Program-made: the position numbers and the translations under genes
Shown here: one piece after another, positions 10,191 through 22,260 of the stretch
How the letters are laid out: the number at the start of each line of letters is the position of its first letter
Position numbering within the stretch: position 1 is the stretch's first letter
The notes under the pieces: model-generated
Told to the model about the DNA's origin: nothing
The model's input: the letters and a program-made list of their open reading frames with translations, nothing else
The model's database searches: none
NCBI GenBank assembly: GCA_947652115.1
Contig: OX393562.1
Location: 7,695,747-7,759,746, forward strand
DNA length: 64,000 nt
Source: Blastomussa wellsi
Lineage: Eukaryota; Cnidaria; Anthozoa; Scleractinia; Plerogyridae
Direction of reading: 5' to 3'

Positions 10191-10213
10191 ACTAAGCACA
10201 AAGCCACTCATAC

Positions 10214-10377
10214 CATGTGTTTGTTGAACTATATTGTTGATCTCGTGTTGAGAGAGACTGAACTTCTGTTGTGACAACAGACTGTACATAATTTGTTCAC
10301 GTGCAGCAGCCTTAGGAAGTGGAATGTACAGTCTCTTCACTAACCGACGTCTTGCAGCTTCGTCAATCTCTTGAGGC
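10214..10377 (-). CDS. FIGNL1: FIGNL1 exon: arginine-finger/SRH region
   Basis: The exon starts after ACTTGTAG, completes the Arg of ATNR and encodes [20 protein letters not shown], the second region of homology with the conserved arginines that act in trans on the neighbour's ATP. It then gives the small-domain start [20 protein letters not shown] and an NNIVQQTHG helix. The donor GTATGAGT leaves one G that joins GT of exon 8967-9061. The residue order and spacing are those of FIGNL1 rather than katanin or spastin. Confidence 0.92.
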
Positions 10378-11400
10378 CTACAAGTTAAAACACAAAAAAT
10401 TCCTTAGGATACGAACTTAACACGCGTGTTAATTAAGGAAAATTAATACGAATTTCTTCCCAACTAAGAAAATTAACGCGAAAGAGGGGGTAAAATTTGA
10501 AAACGAGAGAAAATTAACACAATCAACAGAAAGCCACAGAAAGAAACTGTTTGTGACGACAACAGGACCAGATTTTAAAACTAAATGTGAAAAGATCTAT
10601 TAGCCAATTACTTGACAAACAATTGTTAAAGTGCATATGAAGCGAATTTTTTCTTTGCTGTTTTCAGTTCCCCTACATGTATAGAAAACTACTGCAAGTA
10701 GAAAAATTACACTCAATAAAGATTTGTGCGATTTTGAGGGCTATAAAATGCGGTATTTCTGGCGTAAAAGTATCCGGAGCCTGGATCGAGTTTCTGTTCT
10801 GAAATCCTTAATGTGACGTCACTTTGGTTGCAAAGGGCCGTTTTGGGTAAGCGCTGAGTAGGAACCTCTCACGCGAAAACGTTACGTATCGAAACGAATA
10901 GCCATTTGTTAACCGTTCGAACGCAATGGGATAAGGTTCTAACTCCTCAACGCCTAGTTGTCTCACTGTCCGCCTCATCTCTTGATCTGAGATGCAACCG
11001 ACGTGACGTCACGATCTGGTAGTTTGACCGCGCAAATTGGCGGACATTTTTGAGCAAAATGCGGTAACTTTCAAGGCTTACAAAATCGTCAATTTGTTCT
11101 CTTTCCTTTTTAAACTTTCAGATTCTTCCTTCAACATGTTAAACTTTAGAAATTACATTAAACATATTTCGCTTCACATACACTTTAAACGTAGGGGTTG
11201 AGAAAAGTAATCTGGCCACTTCGAGGGAACTTAGCCGTTATGTGCATGGGTATGTTTTGGAATAAGGTGCGACCTTAGTTGACCAGGAAGAAGCGATTTA
11301 GGAAGAGAGAAGAGATGAACGAACAATCCGTCGAGAAAGATGATCAAAGTTTATCCTGGCTTGCTCTCTGGAGAGCGATAAACGATATGTCTTTGTGAAG
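10378..11400. other. FIGNL1 intron sequence, no gene seen
   Basis: AT-rich intron sequence with short palindromic stretches and no recognisable gene. Confidence 0.5.
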
Positions 11401-11459
11401 ATTGAAATAAAGTGCGTTTAAAAAAAGGAAGCAATTTGTCCTGTAGGTGTCAAGAATGT

Positions 11460-11680
11460 TGGCAACGGATAGGCACTCATGACAATTTGTTGCGCGCACA
11501 AACGCGAAACATTTGTTGCGGAAACAAAATGTTTATGAATAAAATCAGAAACATTTTTTGTCTCGGACACAAAATTTGTGTCCGTAACAATGTTGCACGC
11601 GCGGACAAACAGGGGAACATTTGTGTCGGCAACATTGTGTCCGCAACAATGTGTCCTCGTTTGCCACAACCTTCAAAATT
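11460..11680. mobile_element. Decayed MITE with ACAATGTTGC/GCAACAATGT motifs
   Basis: It contains internal inverted motifs (ACACAAAATTTGTGTCCGTAACAATGTTGC) and ends in CAATGTGTCCTCGTTTGCCA. The same motifs occur in the element at 27582-27787, so both belong to one family. Confidence 0.5.
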
Positions 11681-11880
11681 GCATCATGTGTACACTGTTT
11701 ATTTATCGGAAAGTCAACAGAAAGCTTCACAACTTTTGGATACTCTACTGCAAAACAGTGTGAAACCCATTGAAATTGTATCGTGAGTTTTCCGACTCCG
11801 TTGGCTTGACAGCGTCATTATAGAGTGGTAAAGTGTGACGTCACAAATATTTAAATTTTTGAAATTACGGCATTCATTAA

Positions 11881-12457
11881 AGTGCTACTATGATGAAACT
11901 TGCAGGTCTCCAATCTAAGCCATTTTAAAGCATAAGACAGTAGTCTGCATGAGAAGAAAAATGCCGCTTACTTTTTTGAAATATCTTTTTTCGTTACAGA
12001 GATATTCAAGTTCTTAAAATATGTAAATTAGCAAAGTGATGACGTCATAGACTCAACCAAATTTTAATCAAATTGATGAAGAAAAGACTTCTCTCCCAGT
12101 TTGTATCCGAAATGCTTGATTCTTTGCATCATGACTCTACTAGGTCAGTTATGCAATATGAGATTAACAATTATGTTACCATGGTGTGTAGCCTGAAGAA
12201 CTATTTGTGTGCCAAGTTTCAATTGTCTCTGTGGAAAACTGACCGAGATAGCCCAATTTATTTACTTGATATAAAATTGGGTTGCACAGATGAGGTCATC
12301 AGTCTCCTAATTTGCATATTTTACCAATTTTTTAAACTTGAATATCTCGGGAACTACTAGACATTTGAAAACAGAAAACAGCATTTTTGATCTCACATGA
12401 AGCACTACATGATTCCCTTCAAAAAGCAAGGTGTAAAACTTTGATCATAGTAACACT
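11881..12457. mobile_element. MITE with TTAA flanks
   Basis: AGTGCTACTATGATGAAA at the left and its imperfect complement TTTGATCATAGTAACACT at the right are each bordered by TTAA, the target duplication of piggyBac/Kolobok-type elements. The interior has no transposase. Similar interior sequence (GCATATTTTA..TTGAATATCTC) recurs at 29.1-31.1 kb. Confidence 0.65.
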
Positions 12458-12469
12458 TTAAGATCTTCA

Positions 12470-12725
12470 GAAAGTACATGAGGAACGCCCACTTGCCAAA
12501 AATAAGCATCTTATTTCAATTTGGGGGTGAGATATTGGCCCTGTCATGCTTCAGGGACTCCATACAAATCCTTGTAATTTTCTGTTCTAAACCGTTTAGA
12601 ACAGAGACAACATTCAGTGCAAGGATTTGTATGGAGCACCTGAAGAATGACAGGGCCAATATCACACCCCCAAATTGAAATAAGATGCTGATTATTGGCA
12701 AGTAGGCATTCTTCGTCATCTCAGT
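12470..12725. mobile_element. Foldback element (near-perfect hairpin)
   Basis: The two arms, joined through a short centre near 12590-12605 (CTAAACCGTTTAGA), are inverted copies sharing AAATAAGCATCTTATTTCAATTTGGGGG-type sequence. Mirrored open frames on the two strands therefore encode similar peptides. These are palindrome artefacts, not genes. Confidence 0.8.
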
Positions 12726-13359
12726 AAATCCCATAATTACATAAATTTAGTTTTACCACTAGTGATTTTGATAGTAAAAGAAGCTTAATTACAGTTCAAC
12801 CAATGAGAATACTATGTTCTGCAAAAACCACCAATTCCCCTGAAATGAAAATTGTATTTACCTTGGGCAGTATATAATCACCGCGTGAACTGTTGCAAAT
12901 CAATTAGTACCTTCATGACTACCCTGATGATTGCCCTAGTATAAAGTAAACTTCCTGAAGTTCGACGAGGTTTATTCTACAATAAAGAATGTTCGCTGAG
13001 TTTGATGTAGCACTCTTCGTTGCCGCTACATCAAAAGCGAAGAAACAAGTTCCCTGTACCTATGGCATAGTGTAACAAGTGCCGGCTGCCAAGCTCATGG
13101 CTCTACCGAGATATTTGCCCGTTCCGCAATGTTTGCCGCTCACCCGAAAGGAGATTTAGCTGTAACACTAAACAGATGTAGATGCCGAGCTCGTAAGTGT
13201 AGACAAATACACATCCAAATAACCCATTTCAGAAGACACAAAGAGAAGATTCTGTTAAAGTGAGAAATGATTATCGCAGTGAATTTTCGGGCTTCTTTAT
13301 TCCGACATCTTTCAAAGCGAGAAGCGAATTGGAATGTGGTCTGATCGGTCAATACCAAC
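12726..13359. other. FIGNL1 intron sequence, no gene seen
   Basis: Nothing recognisable apart from short AT-rich repeats. Confidence 0.5.
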
Positions 13360-13415
13360 CTGTTTGTAGCACCAACGACTAAGAGCCTTTCGTCAGAATT
13401 AGTTGTAGCGCCATC
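13360..13415 (-). CDS. FIGNL1: FIGNL1 exon: sensor 1 (VVGATNR)
   Basis: A 56-nt exon between GTCATTTTAG and donor GTTGGTAT. It encodes DGATTNSDERLLVVGATN plus AG of the following Arg. This is the loop after Walker B and the sensor-1 Asn of AAA ATPases. Phase 0 in and phase 2 out fit both neighbours exactly. Confidence 0.9.
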
Positions 13416-13479
13416 CTAAAATGACAAGAAAAAAAAGTGATGCATACTCAGTATAGCATCCGGCTCAAGTTTTGTTTAA

Positions 13480-13680
13480 CTAGGTGAGCACCTGCAGGGA
13501 TGAGAGCGCTCACCTCCCACCAATGTGGCCCGGGTTTAATTCCCGGACCTGGCGTCATATGTGGGCCGAGTTTGTTGTTGGTTATCGTCTTCGCTTCGAG
13601 CGTTTTTCTCTGGGTTGTCCGGTTTCCTCCTTCCATAAAAACCAACAGCTGCAAATTCGAATTCAATAGGGAATGCAATT
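13480..13680 (+). mobile_element. tRNA-derived SINE
   Basis: It shows a pol III-type head: an A-box-like GATGAGAGCGCTCACC and a B-box-like GGGTTTAATTCCCGG. The body GGCGTCATATGTGGGCCGAG to CCATAAAAACCAAC is a layout I recall as common in anthozoan genomes. It lies in a FIGNL1 intron. Confidence 0.7.
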
Positions 13681-13855
13681 TATCTTATTTACTTTTTAGT
13701 TCACCTTGATCAAAACGCTACACTTCAATCCAAACATCAATATATCCCACCCACAAGCATATCTAACGCGATACGTGAAGATTGGTGAATTAACCTCCCT
13801 TACCAAGTACAATTTTCAGAATTCTTGCTGCCCGGCGTGAACTTTTAGCAACTCA

Positions 13856-14062
<207 letters not shown>

Positions 14063-14368
14063 CTACCAAACAAATAAACAGCTGCCCGGCTAAGCAGTGA
14101 ACAAAATATTAATGAGTTTTTCCTCTCCATTTATATATCAGCCACGCCCACAAGGAATTATGGGTAATTTGAATAATTCAGAAAAACCCTCAGAAATTAA
14201 TTAGAAATGCTTTTGAATTGTATTTAGCACAACATCTGGTAAAGTTCTACATCTTAAAGGTGATTGGAGACATTTTTGAAATAATTTTTAAATTTTGCCT
14301 ATGTTACACAAAAGTGACAGGTGATCATGCTACAGGTCCCTCTATTGCTCAGTTATGCAACAACTTAC

Positions 14369-14439
14369 CCATTTTGATGTTAGGGAAGATGCACTAATAC
14401 TGAAGAACGTAGCCTTTGACTGGCTGGCTATACATTTCC
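14369..14439 (-). CDS. FIGNL1: FIGNL1 exon: pore-loop region
   Basis: A 71-nt exon after TTAATGCAG. It completes GK of Walker A and encodes [20 protein letters not shown] then KW, the pore-loop region that precedes the VGEGEK segment. The donor is GTAAGTTG. Codon phase matches both sides. Confidence 0.92.
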
Positions 14440-15346
14440 CTGCATTAACAGAATGAAGCCACAATTTAGCCCTCATCTTTCGTACGCATATCTTCTACCA
14501 AGTTCTAACAGCCAGATCTTATAAACAAAATATATCTCTACCACATGCAATATCTATTTAGTGTGTAGATCACAAGTTTTTAACCAAAAGTGTATTACTT
14601 GTTTGTTTGTTTGTTGTAAGTGAACTGTAGCTGGTCTAAGCGAATTAATCTGCATCTTCATGTGAACAATACAAACAATTACTGGCATGGGCTTGAAAGC
14701 CATGTCAGTGTTAGTAAAACACTAAAAAGTCCATTCTATTTCTTTTATATGTACACTACTTTATAGCTACGCTGCTAACTATAGCGAAGACAGAGATAAC
14801 TATAGTTAGCTATTCAATAATGTGACTGCATCAATGTGATGTGTTCATTCCAACTATGTTAGGAAATTTATGATTCTAAACAATGCAAACTGACTATAGT
14901 TAAACCCACGCAGAATGCGAACAATCAATCAGAATGCGGTTTTTGGCATTTCTGTTGGCACGTGCGCATGCAGAGACGACACTGGCAAAACGCAAGCGTG
15001 AAAAATAACCTGGCGAGGGTAAAACATTTTCCTGCATCATATCAAGGTTTAACCTTTCTTCTTAAATTTCGACAACGGTTTCCAGCACGAAGATATGAAC
15101 CATAAAAACGATAAACAGACATAGCTTTCTCCGGTCAGCCATGTTTACATTGTGGGGCTGTCATGTGCTATACTTTTAAGTCTGATTTAACTGTAGTTAA
15201 CCGCGTTAGTCTGACCGCCGAGTCAACCGCAACCTTTGACTACAGTTAAGTATGACTTCATGTAACAAAATAACTACATGCAACTGTAGTTATCCAGGTT
15301 TGTGCGTGACCGCAGCCTGTATATGGTGTGAAATAAGAACCAAATA
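14440..15346. other. FIGNL1 intron sequence, no gene seen
   Basis: Repeated ACTATAGTTA/TAACTATAGT motifs (14770-15290) suggest a decayed palindromic element. No gene. Confidence 0.45.
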
Positions 15347-16310
15347 CAGTATGTTGCCCTATTTCCTGGACACCCCTATTTCCGGACACTTCGACTTAAC
15401 GATACCTTTGATACCTTCGTGGCCAAGCCACGCTCCGTTTAGGCGAGAACATTCAAGTTTCAGTCGAGGTAGGTAAAATTTGTTTCTCGTAAATGCGATT
15501 TTTAGCGCGCATCGAATTACCTATTTACAGTTAAGCGGTCTGTTCTCGCAAAATACGACACAGATTAAACTTATTTTTTGGGCATAAGTAAAGCTTAAAG
15601 GACTAGGTTTGTCAGCATATAAGAATTTTCTGTTTTCAGTTTCGTATCTTCGAACTTGACCACAAAAGAGTTTATTTGCATTTTTGGTGAGGTGTTCCTA
15701 TTTCCGGACACCTAATGATAGCAAACTAGTTTCTGTTTTAAATGCAATCTTATGGAAGAGCTGTTGAAAGACAAGCGTTTCTATAACTCCCTTTCGTACT
15801 TTCAACTCATCTGAAATAATTATTTGGAAAAAAATACTTGCGTGTTGTTTTCCAAGTCCAGTCCAGTATCAAGAAATTAGTCGCCAGTCTTCCTCGTCTT
15901 ACCGTGATACAAATCAAATATGTCGGCTTGTTGGCCGGTTTCAAAACACTGATGACTTCTTCGCTATATAATCGAAAGAAAAAGCTTTCAATTTCGGACA
16001 AAAAGTAATCTTTTAAATGAATGTTTCTTTATTCAATTTTTATAAGATATATTTTGCCACAAGGGAGAAGAATGTTCCCAAGAAAAGCGGAGTATTTATC
16101 TCGTAACGATCGTCCGGAAATAGGGCATCCAATTCGACAAACTCTTTCCAAAATTACGAAGGATCCAAAGAGTTTCAGCCGATGAAACGTTACGACCTAC
16201 TTGCCAGAAGTGGAAGCTAACTTGTGGCTGAATTTCATCTTGTTGGTGTTGTTTTGAGCTAAGATATTACGGTTTATGCAAAACGTGTCCGGAAATAGGG
16301 CAACATACTG
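15347..16310. mobile_element. pogo/Tigger-like non-autonomous element, 964 bp
   Basis: Terminal inverted repeats CAGTATGTTGCCCTATTTCC (left) and GGAAATAGGGCAACATACTG (right) are flanked by TA on both sides. CAGT termini with TA duplication are typical of pogo-type elements. Internal sub-terminal copies of CTATTTCCGGACA occur near 15694 and 16112. No transposase frame survives. Confidence 0.85.
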
Positions 16311-16362
16311 TACATAACTATACTTACGTATATTTTGATTAGTAAGATATGAACAATTTTAC

Positions 16363-16442
16363 CAATTAATGTTTTTCCAGTTCCTGGAGGTCCAAATAGT
16401 AAGATTCCTTTAGGTGGACCTCGTAAACCTTTGAAAATATCA
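16363..16442 (-). CDS. FIGNL1: FIGNL1 exon: Walker A
   Basis: An 80-nt exon after TTGTAACAG encodes [20 protein letters not shown] followed by TGKTLI, the P-loop. The [11 protein letters not shown] lead-in is characteristic of FIGNL1. The donor GTAAAATT leaves a G that joins GG of the next exon. The upstream neighbour supplies CC of the Pro codon. Confidence 0.92.
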
Positions 16443-17814
16443 CTGTTACAAGAAACAAAAGATTTAATGTTCACCAGGAATGTTATTATGTATGGTATTA
16501 GAAAAAAAGAAGCGAAAAAGGATTACAAAAAAGTGCTTCTCAGCAAATTCCTTTTTTTACCTCTTGTTGTGCTGTCAATAGTGTTTTTTGACCTAAACTG
16601 TTGCGATACTAACACCCAATGACATAAAATTGACGCAATTTGTGTTAACTGAAACGGCCTATGCTACACTCCTGGTACATGATAGTCAATGACAGTTTAA
16701 TTTTCCCAAACTGGCATCAAATATTATGAGCGTGGTCAAACGGGAAAAACTATCAATGACTGTCATGAAGAATTTGAACAAGTTCAACGTGTATGATAGT
16801 CGATGATAATGCATGATAGGGAGTGTAAGAACTATTTACAACTCACACAAACATTACAAAACTGACACTGTTTCCTACACTATATTGACGGTGCCTAAAG
16901 TAAAAAATAACGATATCCACATAAGCTCTAGCTGGTTTTCAAGCGAGTTGTTTTTCCAGGTCGAATTGGAATTTACGAATGTTGTGGAAACTTAGCTTTG
17001 TTCTATAAGCGATAGTCAACTCGGTTGCGCCTCGTTGACTATTTACACAACAGAGTGTTTCTGTCGAGGAACTACCAGCTGATAATTGCCCTGCAGAAAT
17101 TTGATGTTCTTAAAACAAATATTAGCCCGAAAAGCGAAGCTTTCGAGGGCTAATATGCTAGTTTTAAGAAAATCAAATTTCCAAGGGGCAACTATATATA
17201 TCAGACCAATAGTTCTGAGACAAAAACACTCTTCTGTTTTTAATTTATTATTCACCAAAAAATTTTCTTCCGCGCGCACATTCGAAAACGAGCATCTTGA
17301 ATTATTTTCGACTTTTGAAGATGAAAAACTTGAAAGACGAAATTTTACGAATGCAAAACCTGACAAGAAACCCACCAAATGCAAAATTTGTTTGCCTGTA
17401 GGACCGCTTGTTTACAAAACATTCTCATGGAGACATTATTCATGCGGGTATTTTCCTTGGACGGGCACTATGGGCTGATAGTGACTGTCTGCGGATGAAC
17501 ACAATCGCGCCACATGATCAATTTAAACCAATCAGAATCAGAGAAAATTTAGTGGTGATTGCTGAAGAAAACTTGAGCTTGAAGTCGAACTGTTAATTAG
17601 TCAATACCCAGCGCATTCTATTGGGAATCCGATAATCTGACACTCTTGTCTTTTGGCTGACAGAATACAATCGTACCAAAGCAATTACAGAAAAGTTATC
17701 ACAGACTGTTATGCACAAGATCAATTTCATGACATTTGCAACGTCAATACACTTTAGTATTATATTTTTCAAGACATCCAAGCTAGTGATAGAATAGAAT
17801 TGCTGCTCACTTAC
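16443..17814. other. FIGNL1 intron, decayed inverted-repeat elements
   Basis: It contains palindromic stretches, for example ATTAGCCCGAAAAGCGAAGC around 17123-17155 with its complement. Open frames on both strands at 17043-17478 reflect these palindromes. No gene. Confidence 0.4.
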
Positions 17815-17915
17815 GGTCTTAACATCGGCCATACAACAATCTCCTTGATAACATTCTTAGCAAATTCAAGGCCTGCAATATCATCCCACGATAATGGTGG
17901 ACCATGATCCATAAT
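17815..17915 (-). CDS. FIGNL1: FIGNL1 exon: N-terminal edge of the AAA domain
   Basis: After CCTTTTCAG it encodes [20 protein letters not shown], then [14 protein letters not shown], the segment before Walker A that distinguishes FIGNL1 (DHGP..W.DIAG.EFAK). The donor is GTAAGTGA. It ends with CC, completed by T of exon 16363-16442. Confidence 0.92.
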
Positions 17916-18326
17916 CTGAAAAGGGAAATTACAAATAGTCACACAGGTACAGTCGGTGATAATCTCGTCCAATGCTGTCAGGCCAGTACTTTGTAAAACA
18001 GCCCTTGTGAAATGACAGATTTTCTGTAACTGAACTTAATCACTACCACTCCTGCTACCCGTTATTTCCTTCAATGCGCAGCTTTTCTGTTCCCTTTAAA
18101 ATTCTCTAAGTCAAGTACAAATCACTCGAATTTACATATAGTTGAAAAGTTAGATATGTCCGACTCAGTTTCCAAGTACACATCAATTAACGTTGAATGT
18201 TTTTCCCTTCAGAAACAAAATGTAAATTTAAGACAGACTTGGGTCAGTTGTCTCTGGTGCTCTATAATTTTCTTTTATTCTTCATCCTAACAAGTCAAAA
18301 TTTCTGACTGGTCATAAATTGTAGTA

Positions 18327-18440
18327 CAGTGGAGCCTTTAACAAACTGCCGAGGAACTGGGAGAATTGGTTCATTATATCAGATATAACGAATTTGCAGG
18401 AAAACAACCAAAATGTTCGTTATATCGAGTTATAATGAAT
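18327..18440 (+). mobile_element. pogo/Tc1-type terminal fragment
   Basis: CAGTGGAGCCTTTAAC followed by ATATAACGAATTTG and GTTCGTTATATCGAG resembles the ends of pogo/Tigger elements that carry TTCGTTATATCGAG repeats. The other end is missing. Confidence 0.45.
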
Positions 18441-19064
18441 AATTGTTGTTGTTGCGTTCAAAGAACGCCTACTAATCGTGTCAGTCTCGCGGGATGTCTC
18501 GCGGGTGTGATCATGATGCCAAGCGATTTCAGGGTTTGGACGCCATCTTGGACTGGCTGGCACAAATAGCCTCGATCTCATGTTTGTGCTTTGTCGAACT
18601 GCTTTCGCAGTTGCATTGATTTATTTGGGCTATCACTGGCAAAGATGATTGAAGCTACTTATCAGAACATCAGAAGACTGCCTACTGCTGGTGTCTTCTA
18701 GGAAACTGATGCTGCAATTCGCCCAAGCAACACATCACATTACAAAACTCAGATACTTTTCATTGGAGATCCAACTTCTATCCGCGTACAGAGTTGTGAC
18801 GCTCTACTGTTCAAATCGGCCTTATTGTTATCAAAGAACCTTGTAGCGAAGATTGTACAACTCTTGGTACGAATATATAACAGCAGATTTCGATCAGCGC
18901 CGAGACAGTTATTGTAATCGTGAAATTTATGTTTGCATTTTAGCCTACCTGTGTTCCCTTGGCTGCGTTGATTTGTTTACATTTGGCGTCTTGAGGTTTG
19001 TGATTATTTGGCTACTGCTACTACTTGCCGATTTTTTAATGTTTTGGCTGACAATTAATCAGTG

Positions 19065-19460
19065 CAGTCCACAGTCTGCGGACTGCAATGCGGAAGGTCT
19101 CGGGTTCGAGCCCCGTCAGACCGGAAGGGTCTTAAAATAAACAGGGTCTTAAAATAAACGAGGAGAACATGCTGCCTTTGCAATGACATCTGCAAATGGT
19201 TAGACGTTCTGGTCTTCACGGATCGGATAAGGATGAAAAACTGTAGGTCCCGTCTCCTGCATCCTTAGTGTTACCGTAAGCATGAGACGTTAAAGAACCC
19301 ACACACTTCTCGCAAAGAGTACAGAATGAGGTTCCCAGTGTTGTGGTCTGGTCTAGTTTCACGGGTTGGTGCTTAACTTAGGGATAACCTCAGTGCACTT
19401 TTCCCCCTTGGACGGCCTTGTCCATGAAAAAGGAGTACGAGTATGACTTAACAATTACTA
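19065..19460 (+). mobile_element. tRNA-derived SINE (long-body family)
   Basis: The B-box GTCTCGGGTTCGAGCCCCG lies near the start. The body GAGGAGAACATGCTGCCTTT to TTAAAGAACCCACACA is shared with the better preserved copy on the - strand at 45965-46275. Confidence 0.65.
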
Positions 19461-20745
19461 CAAAGAGGATAAAGCAGATCTGTAGATGGGTCGATAGTGT
19501 CAGTGTGAATTTGTTCTATTGTTACAGCATTTTTTGACGTTTTCTTTTCCCATCGCCAGAAATACGCGACATGGCCGCCATTTTGAATTCGAAATTAGAG
19601 GCTCAGGTTATTCTAGTGGCTTTGATGGAATATAGAGAATGTATGGGCTAAAAACGCAAATCTAAATATTTCTCGCGTTTTAAAAATCAAGGTACTTAGT
19701 TTCAAGCGGTACTAAAAAATTTAACCTTTCACTGACAAACTCCGGTAAATATTTGGATTGCTACGAATATTTTGGCCTTTACTTTTTTGAATTGAATTCG
19801 TACACCGACATAATCGCGTCAAGTCCATACAATTACTGTATTTTTTTGTACTCGAATTGGTTGGAAATAGTTTCTAACTCGCCAGAAGTCATTGAAATCG
19901 TACATACACAACTTAGTTTCAAGTGATCCCACGTTCGGGAAGGCTTATACATACCTCTAAAATCCATGAATTTCGCCCACAGAATAAATCGACCTTTACT
20001 TTTGAGATGAGAAATAACATTGGTGTATTTCTTCCATGAAATTCCGCCATATTGTTCGCTAAAGTACGAAAAATTCGTCATCTTTCCGCGGCCATAACTT
20101 GACTTAGAATTGGAGAACCAGCTCGAGGGAACTTCCATTGGAACGCCTTAAGGCCTTTTCTTTGAACTCCATATGAAAAATGTCCCTTTGATGCTCCCTT
20201 ATCACCAAAAATGGTCCCGAAAGGGACCTGTTTTCGGCATCTTATACTGAGCCCTCGATGGCTCGTCGATTTGGCGGGAGGGTCAGCGGTTTATACCATT
20301 TTGGCACGAAAATTCAAAATAAAATACCAAGTTTCTTGATAAAAATAGAGCTGCAGTGCAGTGGAGGATTCGTAGCCGGCTGATACTTGACTATAATTTC
20401 AAAACATCGAGAAAGGGATAATTTTACGTACCCCTGCGACCACTCTGCGGGAAATGATCCTTTCCACGTTATAGCGCCGTGGTAGAACATTCACTTCTCC
20501 TCGCACTCGTCTGGCTTTTGGCAATTCTAAAGTCTCGAGATCCTTGTAGAATCCAACTGAACGACCCACTCGCTTCGAGGAGCGATGGTCCGCCATCTTG
20601 AATGAGACAACGTGCGCTCAAGGGTACAACCGCTGACCGATTTCCAAAATGGCGGATGTCGCGTATTTCTGGCGATGCGAGCTTATGTTGCATATATACG
20701 TGTAACTGTGACAGTTTTTTGTCTAAAAATCATGTTTTTCCTCAC
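19461..20745. other. FIGNL1 intron sequence, no gene seen
   Basis: No recognisable gene. Several short open frames lack family signatures. Confidence 0.4.
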
Positions 20746-20878
20746 CTCATTAGTTATAAGTTCTACCATTTTTGGCTCAATGTTTTTCAGTTTCTCGTCA
20801 ACCTCAAGATCGTTGCCAACATTTTTAAGATGTTGATTCTTCCCACTGTAAATTGGACAACCAGAGTTAACACCACTC
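20746..20878 (-). CDS. FIGNL1: FIGNL1 exon: linker before the ATPase domain
   Basis: It encodes a variable linker (SGVNSGCPIYSGKNQHLK..) ending in VDEKLKNIEPKMVELITNE, the conserved FIGNL1 helix just before the AAA domain. The donor is GTGAGGAA. The acceptor at CTATTCAG is favoured. A second AG 39 nt further in (CCAATTTACAG) is also phase-compatible and would give a shorter exon. Confidence 0.85.
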
Positions 20879-20987
20879 CTGAATAGGTTCAAAGAAACTA
20901 CACATAACATGGGTCAAGTAACACTGGTACCGGGGTTTCAAACTAGCAAACTGTAAACGAGGCGCATAGTGTCGAGTTGGCTATAAC

Positions 20988-21022
<35 letters not shown>

Positions 21023-22012
21023 TTTTTATTGAAAATGCCCCACAAACATTGTACAAACATTGCAAAAATGCATCCTTTGACGCGTACACGTACCTTTTTG
21101 GTAGGTCAATGGTATATGAGCTTATATACCATTGCCTCTCAACCAATCAAAACTCAGGAAGTGCAATATACCATAGCTAGTTTTTAATAAGTATTGGTAT
21201 TGCAAGGCAAATATGCAACTACACTGTGCCACTGCATGTGCTCCAAAATGAAAAAAGCCATTGCCGTGAATGATTTGGTTAAAACAAATGATGAGAAAGA
21301 CAGTAACACAAACAACTCTAAACAATAATTTAAATCATACCCCTTCTCCCCAGCTTTTTGTCTAGCTACCCAATCAGTTCCCCACTATTCATTTGCATGC
21401 CACACAGCATAACACAGTGCTCAAATCTGGACCAGACTCCAATAATAATGTGACCGACCGACCAACTTACTCACGCACTGACATACTGACACCTAACTGT
21501 ATTGACTGACCAACTGACCAACTAATTGAGTTATTCACTCAGCAAGTAAAAAGGAACTCTCACTTTTATACCCCCTGTGTTAAGTCATTCCAAGGTAAAC
21601 TTTCATTTTCTCAACAATGCAGTATCTCAGTTGCACATTGTACATGTGCAGCTTCCTGCTACAGTAAAACCTAGCAAGTACCTCATACCATTGAAATGAA
21701 AGAATATTCAATCAAATTTAATGCCAGTGCACGTTTGGCATCTCTAGCGGCGTCTCTCTTGAAGCCATCAGTTCTGTGCATAGTTACCATGTGAGGCTGA
21801 AGGTGACCTTGCTTTGATACAAACCTTCTTGCTTTTGATATGCAAACTAATTTTTGGTCTTTATCATGACGAGGTCACCCCAAGCCTTGCTTTCATACAG
21901 AGGCCTGGTTTCATTTCACAGAATTGTAAAATGGTCGACTGAGTTTAGAATCAGCTATGAACGTCATTGCTGTTCTGTTTGCAGTTGGTTTACCTTCTGT
22001 GAACTAACATAC
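20879..22012. other. FIGNL1 intron sequence, no gene seen
   Basis: It has GGTATATGAGCTTATATACC and similar palindromes near 21110-21180 (probable MITE remnant). No gene. Confidence 0.4.
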
Positions 22013-22084
22013 CTTTGCAATCCAACGTCATCATCATCACTGCGATTCAAAACTGGAGGAATAAACTGGCGGCTTGGACCTCGT
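22013..22084 (-). CDS. FIGNL1: FIGNL1 exon: FIPP linker motif
   Basis: A 72-nt exon after TTTTGTTTCAG. It encodes RGPSRQFIPPVLNRSDDDDV then GLQ, matching the conserved RG...(K/Q)F(V/I)PP motif upstream of the ATPase domain in FIGNL1. The donor is GTATGTTA. Phases match both neighbours. Confidence 0.85.
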
Positions 22085-22260
22085 CTGAAACAAAACATTA
22101 ATGTCGATATCTACTTATTTTATTCGGGCTACATGCACACCACACAAAAGCCAAGAAAAAGAGATAAATATTATTATTAAATATTATTTCCTTGGGCTTA
22201 AGGTATCTGCGATGGCATTGTCACCAGGAGGATATTAAAAAAAGAAATGGCCTGACATAC

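Noticed and set aside
9086..10195. Frames of 130-325 codons on both strands (HCTARHGT-type and VPCRAVQCS-type repeats)
   Set aside because: Pure translation of the pentamer satellite in an intron. Every frame is open and none has a non-repeat domain.
12478..12734. Similar 66-72 codon frames on opposite strands
   Set aside because: Mirror images produced by the foldback element, since both arms translate alike.
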